Origin: Firm-08 sp045541535
Lineage (GTDB): Bacteria > Bacillota > Clostridia > Oscillospirales > QAKW01
Assembly (NCBI GenBank): GCA_045541535.1
Contig: JAZQJG010000071.1
Coordinates: 1 to 35,818, forward strand
Length of the DNA stretch: 35,818 nt
Direction of reading: 5' to 3'
The position numbers and the translations under genes are program-made. The notes under the pieces are model-generated. The model made no database searches. It saw only the letters and a program-made list of their open reading frames with translations, and had not been told where the DNA came from. Positions 1-8,695 of this stretch are shown here, in pieces (within the stretch, counting starts at the first letter, position 1; the number at the start of each line of letters is the position of its first letter).

Positions 1-220
1 ATCCGAACCCGATTTTGACGGGCCGATTTTCACCTCAGCTGTGTTAAAATACTCGCCAATACACAAAGTATTGGCTGCGTTTTATGCCTTGCCGATGCAA
101 AAATCGGCTCCGGCAAAATTCTGCGACCTGAAAGCGCAGAATTTTTAGAGATTTTTGGCGCAGAGGAGGAGGCAAGGCTGACGCCTGCCGACGACGATAA
201 TCCAAAAAGCACCGAAATTA
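1..220. repeat. Structured non-coding region with three stacked hairpins
   Basis: No convincing gene is present. Three inverted repeats follow each other: GCCAATAC (55-62) with GTATTGGC (68-75); GCCGAT (91-96) with ATCGGC (103-108); and AAAATTCTGCG (115-125) with CGCAGAATTTT (135-145). Both strands carry chance open frames over this stretch, but none has a ribosome site or a recognisable family. Stacked perfect hairpins in intergenic DNA suggest a dispersed repeat or a structured RNA remnant. The left edge lies outside the window, so its true size is unknown. Confidence 0.4.
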
Positions 221-421
221 TGCACTTTCAGGCGTGTTCGGATGCTCCTCCACTGCTTACCCGCTACGCTCTAAGCCCTTACACCAAATTCGTGTCTGCG
301 TGGAGCCCACAACAAGCGTTAGTTTCTGCTATCTTTTGTTATTTTACCGCACCGGGTCTGTGCACAGTTTTATGTGCAATTTGCAATCAATGGAGGTTTT
401 GCGGAGCAAAACCATTCCTGA

Positions 422-453
<32 letters not shown>

Positions 454-458
454 AAAAA

Positions 459-486
459 AGAGAACGCCTCGGGCGTTCTCTTTTTT
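459..486 (-). terminator. Terminator after spoVAE
   Basis: AGAGAACGCC pairs with GGCGTTCTCT around a short loop. A-rich sequence on one side and T-rich sequence on the other make it usable from both strands. It lies immediately beyond the spoVAE stop codon, so it most likely ends the spoVAD-spoVAE transcript. Confidence 0.75.
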
Positions 487-839
487 TACTTTCCTCGGGG
501 CTTGAAGAGCATGGCAAAAAGCCAGCCGAAAAAGATGGCGGCGGTAATGCCGCCGGCCGCCGCGCCGATGCCGCCGGTGAAGGCGCCAAGGAGTCCCTGA
601 CTTTCCACCGCCGCCCGGACCCCCTTGGCAAGGCTGTAGCCGAAGCCGGTGAGGGGCACCGTGGCCCCGGCGCCCGCCAGCTTGACCAAGGGCTCGTACA
701 GACCCAGAGCGGTGAGGGCCACGCCCGCCACCACGTACACCACCACGATGCGGGCGGGGGTGAGGGCGGTTTTGTCAATAAGGATCTGGGCGATGACGCA
801 GATCAGACCGCCCACCAAAAAAGCAAAAAAGTAGTTCAT
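486..839 (-). CDS. spoVAE: Stage V sporulation protein AE (SpoVAE)
   Basis: This 117-residue membrane protein has several hydrophobic helices and the SpoVAC/SpoVAE signature of small residues: a glycine-rich helix, then GAGATVPLTGFG around residues 57-68. SpoVAE is part of the SpoVA machinery of the inner forespore membrane, which moves dipicolinic acid into the spore and releases it at germination. Its start ATG overlaps the stop of spoVAD as ATGA, indicating translational coupling. Length matches the short SpoVAE (AEb-type) family. It is followed at once by a hairpin terminator. The membrane role is known for the family; direct DPA transport by this copy is inferred. Confidence 0.92.
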   Translation of the reverse strand: MNYFFAFLVGGLICVIAQILIDKTALTPARIVVVYVVAGVALTALGLYEPLVKLAGAGATVPLTGFGYSLAKGVRAAVESQGLLGAFTGGIGAAAGGITAAIFFGWLFAMLFKPRGK

Positions 840-1840
840 TTTTCTTCCCTCTCAAAAAACACCAGATGGGCCACCCCGGGAATGCTTTCTTTTTGTTGCA
901 CCGTCAGGGGGCTCATCAGGGCGCCGGTGGCCACGAAGAGCAGGCGGCGCAGCTCGCCCCGCTCCATCCGGGGCAACAAATGAGCGGTGAGCACCGAAGC
1001 GCTGCAACCGCAACCACTGCCGCCGGCGTGGGCATCCTGCTCCTCGGCAAAGATCATTTTGCCGCAATCGTTATATTTTGCGCCCAAAGGATAGCCTGCC
1101 TGTGCCAACAGCTCCTGCAACAGTTCCCCGCCGATCTGCCCCAGATCGCCGGTGACGATGAGATCAAAGTCCTCGGGACGGGTGTGGGAATTGGCAAAAA
1201 ATGCCTGTAGCGTGTCGGCGGCGGCAGGGGCCATAGCGCCGCCCATATTGTTAATATCGGTCACGCCGAAATCGGTGACCCGTCCCAATTGAAGGGCCCG
1301 CACCCGCACGGAACTCTTTTGCGCCGTAGACAGGATCAGCGCCCCTGCCCCCGTGACGGTACGCTGAGCCGAAGGCGGCCGCTGGCCGCCGTATTCCAAG
1401 GGATAGCGGAACTGCCGCTCCGCCGAACAAAAATGGGAGCCGGTGAGGGCGGCGGCGTGCTCCCCCAGACCTGCGCACAGACACAGACTTGCCACCGCCG
1501 TGGACAAAGCCATCGTGGAACAAGCGCCGTATAGCCCGATAAAGGGAATTCCGCTTTGACGGGCGTTGTAGCCCGAGGCCACGCATTGATTGAGCAGATC
1601 CCCCGCCCCCAATACGCACAGATCCTTTTCCCGCAGACCCGCCCGTTTCAGCGCCGCCTGTAGGGCGGCCTGCTGGAAGGCGGTCTCCGCCTTTTCAAAG
1701 CTCTCTTCTCCAAAGTATTCGTCCTCTACCACCCGATCGAATTCCCGCCCCAACGGGCCTTCTCCTTCGGTTTTGCCCACACAGTTGCCCCGCCCGATGA
1801 CGTATACGAGACGGGGCAAGGACAGCCATCCTTCCTTCAT
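836..1840 (-). CDS. spoVAD: Stage V sporulation protein AD (SpoVAD)
   Basis: The product has about 334 residues and a thiolase-like fold. In B. subtilis SpoVAD binds dipicolinic acid during spore maturation. Recognisable parts are the N-terminal GEGPLGREFD segment, the GACSTMAL motif near the middle (thiolase nucleophile-like region), GDLGQIGGELL and the late GSGCGCSA segment. I choose the ATG at 1840 because a strong GGGGGAG site lies 5-9 bases upstream; a longer frame opens at 1870 but has poorer initiation. The length agrees with family members (about 335-340 aa). It is coupled to spoVAE. The unusual point is its upstream neighbour: spoVAC, normally just before it in the operon, is about 20.5 kb away at 22361-22804 on the same strand. 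Confidence 0.93.
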   Translation of the reverse strand: MKEGWLSLPRLVYVIGRGNCVGKTEGEGPLGREFDRVVEDEYFGEESFEKAETAFQQAALQAALKRAGLREKDLCVLGAGDLLNQCVASGYNARQSGIPFIGLYGACSTMALSTAVASLCLCAGLGEHAAALTGSHFCSAERQFRYPLEYGGQRPPSAQRTVTGAGALILSTAQKSSVRVRALQLGRVTDFGVTDINNMGGAMAPAAADTLQAFFANSHTRPEDFDLIVTGDLGQIGGELLQELLAQAGYPLGAKYNDCGKMIFAEEQDAHAGGSGCGCSASVLTAHLLPRMERGELRRLLFVATGALMSPLTVQQKESIPGVAHLVFFEREEK

Positions 1841-1943
1841 TCTGCTCCCCCTTTTTTTATTTTTTAGCATTCCCTACTCAACTCTTACTATACATTTTTA
1901 AAAAAATGTGATATAGTGATGATAAGGTAAGGAGGGAAATGAA
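1841..1943. promoter_or_regulatory. Divergent intergenic region upstream of spoVAD and the FliB-like gene
   Basis: The gap carries a near-palindrome ACATTTTT-AA-AAAAATGT (about 1890-1907) and, on the plus strand, a TATAGT -10-like box before an AAGGAGGG ribosome site for the gene at 1944. On the minus strand, GTATA followed 17 bases later by AATGCTA weakly resembles a forespore sigma-G promoter for spoVAD. These promoter readings are tentative. Confidence 0.35.
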
Positions 1944-2846
1944 ATGCTGCGGGTATATCCCGATTATTTTTACGATTTTGCCTGCATTGCAGAGCGTTGT
2001 ACCCACAACTGCTGTATCGGCTGGGAGATTGATATCGACGCCGACACCGCCGCCCTGTATCAGGCACTGGACACCCCCTTCGGCCGCCGCCTGCGGGCAG
2101 GCATAGCCACCGAGCCGCAACCCCATTTTGCGCTGACACAAGAGAAGCGTTGCCCCTTTTTAAACCGGCACAATCTGTGTGATATCATCACCGAGCTGGG
2201 AGAAGAAGCGCTGTGCGACGTTTGCTATCTCCATCCCCGTTTTCACAACGAAGGGGAAGGACGGCTGGAGCTGGGGCTGGGGCTGAGCTGTGAGGCCGCC
2301 GCCGCCCTGATTTTACGCCAAAAAGAGCCGATGAAATTGCTGTACGAAGGAGAGCCGTCTGCCCCCTCCCCCCTTGTGGCAGAACGGGATGCCCTGCTGG
2401 CCCGCCTCGGTGACCGCCGCCGGCCCATAGCGGAGCGCATCGGCTTTCTCACCCCCGAGGAAACGGCGGAATGGATCCCCCGTTTTTTGGCGCTGGAACG
2501 GTTGGAGGAGGCGTGGACCGAGCTGCTGTACAAAGCGCAAGGAGTCACCGACGCCGACCTGGCCGCCTTGGACACACATATGAAAGAGCGGCAGACGGAG
2601 TACGAGCAACTGGCGCTCTACCTGATCTATCGCCATTATCTGCCCCACGGTCCCGCCGCCGGCGCCCTGCCCGCCGTGGTGTGTTCCCTGTTGCGGCAGA
2701 TGGCCGCCGCCATTTTAAAAGAAACCGGTGACTTCACCTTTGCCGAACAGGTGGAGCTCTGCCGTCTGTTTTCTGCCGAAATCGAATATTCCGACAGCAG
2801 TCCGGCCCTGTTGCTGGCCGCTGTGGATCAATCTGTAAAGGAGTAA
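1944..2846 (+). CDS. FliB-like / YkgJ-type Cys-cluster protein (putative lysine-N-methylase family)
   Basis: A 300-residue soluble protein. The N-terminal CIAERCTHNCCIGWE (from about residue 13) and a second cluster, CPFLNRHNLC...LCDVCYLHPR (about residues 70-100), form the metal-binding cysteine pattern of the flagellin lysine-N-methylase (FliB) and YkgJ group. FliB modifies flagellin lysines in enterobacteria. No flagellar gene is visible here, so a flagellin substrate is not supported; many Clostridia carry orphan homologues of unknown substrate. An AAGGAGGG ribosome site precedes the ATG by a short gap. The next gene starts five bases after its stop, so they are probably co-transcribed. 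It is somewhat shorter than typical FliB proteins. Confidence 0.7.
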   Translation: MLRVYPDYFYDFACIAERCTHNCCIGWEIDIDADTAALYQALDTPFGRRLRAGIATEPQPHFALTQEKRCPFLNRHNLCDIITELGEEALCDVCYLHPRFHNEGEGRLELGLGLSCEAAAALILRQKEPMKLLYEGEPSAPSPLVAERDALLARLGDRRRPIAERIGFLTPEETAEWIPRFLALERLEEAWTELLYKAQGVTDADLAALDTHMKERQTEYEQLALYLIYRHYLPHGPAAGALPAVVCSLLRQMAAAILKETGDFTFAEQVELCRLFSAEIEYSDSSPALLLAAVDQSVKE

Positions 2847-2851
2847 ACCCT

Positions 2852-3253
2852 ATGAACGCTTATAAGAAGATGCTGACCGCCTTTGGCGCGGCAGACTATG
2901 ACACCCTGGTCTCCACCGCCCGCACCGCCGCCCTGAAACTGCGGGAGAGTTGTACCGCCCTGCCCTGCAAATGGGAGGAGCTGGCGGGCTACGTGATGCT
3001 GTCCGGCGTGGGCGCCGACGGCAAGGCATCCACCACCGAAAAGAAATTTATTAAAGACGTATTGGATCCGGAGGACGTAGAGGCGCTGATCGCCGCCTAC
3101 CGTCCGGAGCTGGCCGCCTACGTGGACCGTATGGCCGACAACAACGGCGCCGCCGTAAAGGGCGCCATCCTCACTCTGATTGCCGCCACCGCCGCCGTGG
3201 ATCACAACATTTCCGCCGGCGAAAACGAACTGTTACGCAAAATTTTGCGATAA
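2852..3253 (+). CDS. TerB-like all-helical hypothetical protein
   Basis: This 133-residue, cysteine-poor protein is predicted all-helical. Its second half has acidic helices spaced as in TerB/DjlA-N domains (GVGADGKASTTEKKFI, and later AVDHNISAGENELL). TerB-type domains occur in tellurite-resistance and membrane-stress contexts, but their biochemical role is poorly defined. It is preceded by AAAGGAG and sits tightly between the FliB-like gene and the CNNM-type gene, implying one operon. The fold assignment rests on the pattern of paired acidic helices only and could be a different helical bundle. Confidence 0.5.
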   Translation: MNAYKKMLTAFGAADYDTLVSTARTAALKLRESCTALPCKWEELAGYVMLSGVGADGKASTTEKKFIKDVLDPEDVEALIAAYRPELAAYVDRMADNNGAAVKGAILTLIAATAAVDHNISAGENELLRKILR

Positions 3254-3271
3254 ATAGAAAAGGACACAAAA

Positions 3272-4597
3272 ATGTTAGGACTGATTATTCTACAACTGAT
3301 ACTCATCGCCCTCAACGCCGTGTTTGCCTGCGCGGAGATCGCCGTGCTTTCTATCAACGAAACCAAGCTGGAGCGCATGGCAGAGGAGGGCGACAAACGG
3401 GCAAAACGTCTCTGCCGTCTGATCCGTGAGCCAGCCAAATTTTTGGCCACCATTCAGGTTGCCATCACCCTTTCCGGATTTTTAGGCTCCGCCTTTGCGG
3501 CAGACAACTTTTCCGAGCCGTTGGTCAATTGGATCGTAGGTCTGGGCGTGGGGATCCCCCGCGCCACGCTGGATGCCGTTGCCGTCGTTCTCATCACCGT
3601 GATTCTCTCTTATTTTACGCTGGTACTGGGAGAACTGGTGCCCAAGCGGGTGGCAATGAAGCGGGCGGAGGCCCTGGGACTGGGCATTTCCGGTCTGGTC
3701 AGCGGCATCTCCACCGTATTTAAACCCATCGTATGGTTTTTGACCGCCTCCACCAACGGCGTACTGCGATTGATGGGCATTGATCCCAACGAAGCAGACG
3801 AACAGGTCAGCGAGGAAGAGATCCGTATGATGGTGGACGCCGGCAGTGAAAAGGGTGCCATCGACGAACAGGAAAAAGAATTTATTCAAAACGTATTTGA
3901 ATTTGACGATCTCACGGTGGACCGCATCGCCGTCCACCGTACCGAGGTCACCCTGCTCTTTATGGAGGACACTATGGAAGAATGGGCCGCCACCATCCAC
4001 GGCAGTCGCCATACCCTCTATCCCATCTGTGACGGCTCCACCGACAACATCGTCGGTATCTTAAACGCCAAGGATTATTTCCGCCTGCAGGATCAATCCC
4101 GTGAAAGCGTGATGAAAAATGCGGTGAAGGAGCCCTTTTTCGTTCCTGAAAGCATCACCGGTGACGTGCTCTTCCGCAAAATGAAAAAAGCCTGTCGCCA
4201 TATGGCCATCGTATTGGACGAATACGGCGGTATGGTGGGTATCGTCACCATGAACGATCTGGTGGAACGGCTGGTGGGCGAGCTGGCCAAGGATTCGCCC
4301 GAGGAGGCGGCAAAGGAGCCCCGTATTGACAAGATTGACAAAAACACCTGGGCCGTCTTCGGCAACGTAACGCTGGAAGAGCTGGAAGAAGTGCTGGACG
4401 TGGAGATCGGCCCCGACGAAATGGACACCTTTTCGGGGCTGGTGTTCCGTGAGCTGAATATGATCCCCGACGACGGGGAGCAAAACGTGGAGCTCAGTTA
4501 TAAAGGATTGCAGATCTGTATCACCCGTGTGGAGAATCATCAAATTGCCCACGCCATCGTCAAAAAACGGCCCTCCGCCGAAAGGAGCCCGGAATGA
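3272..4597 (+). CDS. CNNM/CorC-type membrane protein (DUF21 + CBS pair + CorC_HlyC)
   Basis: A 441-residue protein with the standard hemolysin-C-like layout. Residues 1-190 form the DUF21 transmembrane domain (opening helix, then CAEIAVLSINETKLERM and a VAITLSGFLGSAFA helix). A CBS pair covers about 205-325 (YPICDGSTDNIVGILNAKDY and MAIVLDEYGGMVGIVTMNDL). A C-terminal CorC_HlyC domain covers about 345-430. Family members handle Mg2+ efflux or other divalent-metal homeostasis at the cytoplasmic membrane, with the CBS pair sensing adenine nucleotides. The historical name hemolysin is misleading. The stop overlaps the next start as ATGA, so it is translationally coupled to the glycosidase-like gene, although no functional link is obvious. 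Confidence 0.88.
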   Translation: MLGLIILQLILIALNAVFACAEIAVLSINETKLERMAEEGDKRAKRLCRLIREPAKFLATIQVAITLSGFLGSAFAADNFSEPLVNWIVGLGVGIPRATLDAVAVVLITVILSYFTLVLGELVPKRVAMKRAEALGLGISGLVSGISTVFKPIVWFLTASTNGVLRLMGIDPNEADEQVSEEEIRMMVDAGSEKGAIDEQEKEFIQNVFEFDDLTVDRIAVHRTEVTLLFMEDTMEEWAATIHGSRHTLYPICDGSTDNIVGILNAKDYFRLQDQSRESVMKNAVKEPFFVPESITGDVLFRKMKKACRHMAIVLDEYGGMVGIVTMNDLVERLVGELAKDSPEEAAKEPRIDKIDKNTWAVFGNVTLEELEEVLDVEIGPDEMDTFSGLVFRELNMIPDDGEQNVELSYKGLQICITRVENHQIAHAIVKKRPSAERSPE

Positions 4598-6039
4598 AGC
4601 CGACCAACCTGATCCCCGATACGCCCAATCCCACCCCCGACTATTATTGCACCTGGCAGACCCAGCTCTTTGCCACCTGCAACGGCGGGCCTGCCGAACA
4701 GCGCAAAGCGATCTGTGAGCAATCCCTCTTTGACCCCCAAAAGCCCTACGGTTGGGCCTATTTTTACGAAAAGGCCAGAGGGGACTTGTATCTGGTAATG
4801 GACGATAGCTGGGACGTGCCGCCCGACAACGATGAGCGTTATTACGGCAGTCTGCAGCTTGACAAAGAAAAATTTCCCACCTTTTGCAATGAGCAACTGC
4901 CGTTGAAAGCGTTGACAGAAAAGGTAAAGGCCTTGGGCTGGAAGGGACTGGGCGGCTGGGTATGCGCCCAGCAATCCCCTACCTTGCCGGCCGAAAGCGA
5001 GCAAGCCTATTGGAGGGAGCGTTTGCAAGAAATGCACCGGGCAGGCTTTGCCTATTGGAAGGTGGACTGGGGAGAAAAATGCAGAGAGCCCGCTTTTCGC
5101 AAAATGCTCACCGAGCTGGGTCGTATCCACGCCCCCGACCTTTGGATCGAGCACGCCAAAATCAGGGAAAGTTTGCCCCACAGCGACGTGTTCCGCACCT
5201 ATGACGTGCCCGCCTTGCTGTCCATCCCTATGACCTTGGAAAAGATCGCCGCCCTCGCCCCTTTTCCCGAGACGGGAGAAAATACAGGGCTGATCAACTG
5301 CGAGGACGAGGCCTATATTGCCGCCGCCGGCGGCTTTGCCATGGGCATTATGCGGCATCCCTACGTCGGCCCCTTCGCCGACGGCAGGACCGATCTTTCC
5401 TTCCCGCCCCTGCACCGCAATCTGAAAACCAAACTCACCGAGGTGCTCCGCGCCCTGCGCTGGCACCGTCTGGCCCCCGCCTTTGCCGGCGGAGAGTGTG
5501 TTTTTTCGGAGACAATACTTTCCGACACCTGGCGCTTTGAAAACCGGGAGGAAGAAATGGAGCTGTGGTGGTTTGACAGCCCGCTGATCGCCGATTGTAT
5601 AACGGATGACGTAGTCACCAAATTCGCGCCCGCCGCCTTCGCCCGCAACACCTCCCTCCCCCGTGTCGAGCCCGATGAAAAGGGCCTTGTGCCCTATTGC
5701 ATTGCCGCCGCCCATCCCAACGGTTGCTACTCCGTTGCCACCCTGGGCCGCACGGCAGAGAGAAGCTATTTTATTCCCCTATGTGACATCACCATTGCCG
5801 TCGGTGATACCGATACCATCGGTATTTTCGGGAAATATAAGTCCCTGCGTGTGGAGACCGTCCGCCCCTTTACCACCGTCCTTTTGCAGGATCTGGCGGC
5901 AGACACCGCCGTGGATATTACCGACAAGGTGTCGGTGTCGGCGGGGAGCCTTACCTTGCCCGGCGCTCTTCTGGAGCAGATCTGCGCCCAGCCCGAGGGC
6001 GACACCTCCGAGCCGGGCGCCGTATTAAAACTACAATAA
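4594..6039 (+). CDS. Clan-D-like glycoside hydrolase (alpha-galactosidase-type TIM barrel)
   Basis: A 481-residue cytoplasmic-type protein without signal peptide. The barrel strand ending YWKVDWG (Asp near residue 158) matches the position of the catalytic nucleophile in GH27/GH36 enzymes (typically KYDW or KVDW). It is preceded by a helix containing WRERLQEMHRAGF and followed by a Glu/Asp-rich segment (WIEHAKI, then FRTYDVPALL) where the acid/base would lie. The C-terminal 150 residues look like a beta-rich domain. Known members cleave alpha-galactosides. Substrate here cannot be read from sequence, and it may represent an unassigned family. It overlaps the upstream gene by four bases and is followed after 14 bases by a DMT transporter. 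Confidence 0.65.
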   Translation: MKPTNLIPDTPNPTPDYYCTWQTQLFATCNGGPAEQRKAICEQSLFDPQKPYGWAYFYEKARGDLYLVMDDSWDVPPDNDERYYGSLQLDKEKFPTFCNEQLPLKALTEKVKALGWKGLGGWVCAQQSPTLPAESEQAYWRERLQEMHRAGFAYWKVDWGEKCREPAFRKMLTELGRIHAPDLWIEHAKIRESLPHSDVFRTYDVPALLSIPMTLEKIAALAPFPETGENTGLINCEDEAYIAAAGGFAMGIMRHPYVGPFADGRTDLSFPPLHRNLKTKLTEVLRALRWHRLAPAFAGGECVFSETILSDTWRFENREEEMELWWFDSPLIADCITDDVVTKFAPAAFARNTSLPRVEPDEKGLVPYCIAAAHPNGCYSVATLGRTAERSYFIPLCDITIAVGDTDTIGIFGKYKSLRVETVRPFTTVLLQDLAADTAVDITDKVSVSAGSLTLPGALLEQICAQPEGDTSEPGAVLKLQ

Positions 6040-6053
6040 AGAGAGTACAAGCC

Positions 6054-6923
6054 ATGCCCTATTTTTATTTGATCACTTCTATTTTTTGTATCGCCTCGGC
6101 CAATATTCTCGGCACCCTCTTTAACCGCAGAAACGAAAACCGTGCCGGTCTTTCTCCCATCTACAATTTTTATCTATTATGCTCGGTATTTCTCTGTTGG
6201 CTGATGATGTTTTTGAGAGACGGCACCTTTGATTGGGGCGTCCTCCCCTATGCCTTACTGTTTGCCCTGTGTTATACGGTGTGCAATATCGGACTGATGG
6301 GCGCCCTGAAGCTGGGCTCGGTGATGCTGACCTCCCTGTTCGGTCAGTTTTCCCTGATTTTGGTGTCGGTATGGGGCTTTTTCTTTTGGGGCGCTCCCTT
6401 CACAGCGAGCGTGGGCATCGGTCTGGCCCTCACCGCCGTGGCTCTGTGGCTCTGTCTGTATAGCGGCAAGAGTGGTGAAAAAACCGGTTTTCATTTCAAA
6501 TGGCTCTTATACGTTTTACTGTACGTGGGCGGCAACGCCGGCTGTTCCATCGTACAGCGCACCCAGCAAATGCAGTTCGAGGGTAAATACGGCAACTTTT
6601 TGATGATGATCGCCTCCGCCGTCTCTGCCTTGGTCTGTCTGGTGCTTTTCCTGCGGGCCGACCGCAGGGACGTGGGGGTCATCACCCGCACCTCTTGGTA
6701 TCTGCCGGTGCTCGCCGGCGCTCTCAACGCCCTGCTCAATCTCTTCGTGATCCTGATGGCCGGCACCGCCCTTTCCCCCAGTCTGATCTATCCGGTCCTG
6801 GCCATCGGCAGCTTGATCGTAATCACCGTATTTTCATTGCTGGTATTTAAAGAAAAAATGCGCTGGTGGCAATGGCTGGGTGTTGTTCTGGGCATCGCCG
6901 CCACCGGCATTCTCTCACTGTAA
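6054..6923 (+). CDS. DMT-superfamily (EamA-like) transporter
   Basis: A 289-residue polytopic membrane protein with about ten hydrophobic segments in two halves, as in EamA/DMT exporters and sugar or metabolite carriers. It starts with a hydrophobic helix (FYLITSIFCIASANILGTLF) and ends with a helix preceded by the cytoplasmic turn FKEKMRWWQWLG, typical of the second EamA repeat. It lies between a glycosidase-like gene and an SGNH-like gene with very short gaps. A role in moving a sugar or breakdown product fits the context but is inference; the substrate is unknown. Confidence 0.75.
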   Translation: MPYFYLITSIFCIASANILGTLFNRRNENRAGLSPIYNFYLLCSVFLCWLMMFLRDGTFDWGVLPYALLFALCYTVCNIGLMGALKLGSVMLTSLFGQFSLILVSVWGFFFWGAPFTASVGIGLALTAVALWLCLYSGKSGEKTGFHFKWLLYVLLYVGGNAGCSIVQRTQQMQFEGKYGNFLMMIASAVSALVCLVLFLRADRRDVGVITRTSWYLPVLAGALNALLNLFVILMAGTALSPSLIYPVLAIGSLIVITVFSLLVFKEKMRWWQWLGVVLGIAATGILSL

Positions 6924-6935
6924 GGAGGGAAACCT

Positions 6936-7589
6936 ATGAACGTTTTATTCATCGGAAACAGTTACACCTATTACCACGATATGCCCGCTCTGTTGGAGGG
7001 GCTTTGCAAGGCAAACGATAAAGACGTCACCGTCTGCAGCATCACCAAGGGCGGCAGAAAACTGGAAAGCTATCTGGACCCCGAGGACGAGATCACTCTG
7101 GCGCTGGACAAAGTTTTATCCGAAAACACCTTTGATATTTGCTTTATCCAAGAGCAAAGCGTTCTGCCCGCCGCAGAATTTGACACCTTTATAAAAGGAC
7201 TGAACTGCGTGGTGGACAAAGTGAAAGGCAAAGCCGACCGTCTGGTGCTGTATGCCACCTGGGGACGGCAAGCAGGGCACCCCGTATTGGCAGAGCAGGG
7301 TTGGACCACCGCAAGTATGACTCGCCTGCTCACCGATGCCTACTCAAGGGCCGCCAAGCAAAGCGGCGCCGATCTTTCCCCCGTGGGAGAAAACTTTTTA
7401 TACGTAACGGAAAATCATCCAAGCATTAATTTATATGATGCCGACAAGACCCATCCCTCCTATGAGGGAAGCTGTCTGGCGGCGCTCACCCACTACCACA
7501 CTCTGTTCGGCGCCTTTCCCGCCCACACCGCCTCCCTGGCCCTGAGTGATGCGACACTTTCCGCCTTCCGCACCGCGGTATGCCGATAA
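6936..7589 (+). CDS. DUF4886-like SGNH-fold hydrolase
   Basis: A 217-residue protein beginning VLFIGNSYTYYHDMP, in which the GNS motif supplies the likely catalytic Ser9. Near the C-terminus DKTHPS provides the Asp-X-X-His pair of SGNH esterases. A central QEQS segment sits where the Gly/Asn oxyanion blocks normally occur. Proteins of the DUF4886 type are often encoded with glycan-degradation genes and may remove acyl groups from sugars. There is no signal peptide, so it acts inside the cell. AAGGAGG lies 7 bases before the ATG. This is the last gene of the 1944-7589 run; a terminator follows directly. Confidence 0.7.
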   Translation: MNVLFIGNSYTYYHDMPALLEGLCKANDKDVTVCSITKGGRKLESYLDPEDEITLALDKVLSENTFDICFIQEQSVLPAAEFDTFIKGLNCVVDKVKGKADRLVLYATWGRQAGHPVLAEQGWTTASMTRLLTDAYSRAAKQSGADLSPVGENFLYVTENHPSINLYDADKTHPSYEGSCLAALTHYHTLFGAFPAHTASLALSDATLSAFRTAVCR

Positions 7590-7591
7590 AC

Positions 7592-7622
7592 AAAAGCCCC
7601 GACCTTTCGGTCAGGGCTTTTT
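7592..7622 (+). terminator. Intrinsic terminator of the 1944-7589 operon
   Basis: AAAAGCCCCGACC, a TTTC loop, GGTCAGGGCTTTTT: a strong stem followed by a T run, starting three bases after the last stop codon. Confidence 0.9.
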
Positions 7623-7647
7623 GTATGGACAATTTTGCATTCCCGCA

Positions 7648-7785
7648 GGGGATAGAAAAAATTGTTTGAAACCTTCCAATTGAGCCGTAGCCGCAGGCTA
7701 CGGGTTACCCGACGGCGTATGTGCTATACGCCGAGTGGCGAGATTGGGAGGTAGCAAAAGCGTTTCAGACAATTTTTGCATCCCC
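7648..7785. repeat. Palindromic MITE-like element
   Basis: About 138 bases bounded by imperfect inverted repeats: GGGATAGAAAAAATTGTTTG... (7648-7672) and, on the other strand, GGGATGCAAAAATTGTCTG... (7785-7762). Inside are two more hairpins, GTAGCC-gca-GGCTAC and GGCGTAT-gtgct-ATACGCC, plus a CTTCCAAT/ATTGGGAG pairing. The right arm reaches the stop codon of the SDR gene. The nested design fits a miniature mobile element or a structured repeat. No transposase matching its ends is visible here. Confidence 0.6.
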
Positions 7786-8546
7786 TACTTGTGGGGCATG
7801 GCGGCGCGGCCGCCATCAATCATAATGTTTTCGCCGTTGATAAACTGCCCCTTTTCGGAGGCAATGAAAAGACAAAGATCAATGATCTCCTGGGGCTCGG
7901 CGGCGCGGCCGACGAGGGTTTTCATCTTGGCCATGGCGGCACGGGTCAAAACGGGACCGGGGGAAACGCAAACGCACCGAATGCCGTATTTGGCGCCGAA
8001 CTGCGCCACAGATTTGGTAAGGCCGAACATCAGTCCCGCCTTGGAGGTGGGATAGTCCATCCCGTAGCCGTCACCCTCTTTACCGGTGATGGAGCCGATA
8101 TTGAGGATCAGACCGCTCTTTTGCTCTCTCATTTGTTTTAAAACGGCGTGGGCGAAATAAAAGGGCCCTTTGAGATTGACGTCAATGCCCCAATCGTAGA
8201 CGTCGATGGGCACATCGGGAAACTCGGGATAGGCTTCTCTGTCCACCTTTTGCATACGAACGGCGGTGCCGCCCGCAAAATTTGCCACGATATCAATCCG
8301 GCCGAACTGCGCTACGGCCTCGTCTCTGACGGCGCAAACCTGCCCGTAATCTCTAATGTCGCAAACAACACCGACGGCCTTGCCCTTTCCCTTTGCGTTG
8401 ATCTCGGCAACCTTTTCCTTCAAAGCGGTTTCGTTTACGTCGCATAAAACCACGTTACCGCCAAGGTCGGCAATATTTTGCGCAAACAGCAGGCCCATAC
8501 CCGAGGCGCCTCCTGTAGAAATGGCTACTTTACCTGTAAAATCCAT
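7785..8546 (-). CDS. SDR-family oxidoreductase
   Basis: A 253-residue classical short-chain dehydrogenase. Seen: a TGxxxGxG-type NAD(P) motif (STGGASGMG near residue 10), a DVNETALK segment after beta-2, a catalytic Ser in NIGSITG, the YPTSK active-site pair (Tyr/Lys) and the SPGPV segment. The start at 8546 is supported by AAGGAGG eight bases upstream; the frame opens further upstream (to 8630) without a ribosome site. It is transcribed divergently from the GH30 gene and probably oxidises a sugar or polyol released by it, although the substrate cannot be told. Its stop codon overlaps the right arm of the palindromic element. Confidence 0.88.
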   Translation of the reverse strand: MDFTGKVAISTGGASGMGLLFAQNIADLGGNVVLCDVNETALKEKVAEINAKGKGKAVGVVCDIRDYGQVCAVRDEAVAQFGRIDIVANFAGGTAVRMQKVDREAYPEFPDVPIDVYDWGIDVNLKGPFYFAHAVLKQMREQKSGLILNIGSITGKEGDGYGMDYPTSKAGLMFGLTKSVAQFGAKYGIRCVCVSPGPVLTRAAMAKMKTLVGRAAEPQEIIDLCLFIASEKGQFINGENIMIDGGRAAMPHK

Positions 8547-8567
8547 ATGATAACCTCCTTTTTTTCT

Positions 8568-8652
8568 ATTATAATCTATTCGTCTTTCTAAATCAATAGA
8601 AAAACCACTCCAATATAAAAACATTTGCATTCAATCCGACCTGTGGTATAAT
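8568..8652. promoter_or_regulatory. Divergent sigma-A promoters (SDR gene and GH30 gene)
   Basis: Minus strand: TTGATT (8596-8591), 17-base spacer, TATAAT (8573-8568) for the SDR gene. Plus strand: TTGCAT (8625-8630), 16-base spacer, TATAAT (8647-8652) for the GH30 gene. The two promoters are back to back with only about 30 bases between the -35 boxes, so a shared regulator could control both. No clear palindromic operator was found. Confidence 0.7.
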
Positions 8653-8695
8653 GAAAAAAAGGCAAATCAAAAAATAAGACGGGAGGACGTTTTTT

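Noticed and set aside
30..212. Minus-strand 60-codon frame across the hairpin block
   Set aside because: No ribosome site, made largely of hairpin arms, no recognisable family.
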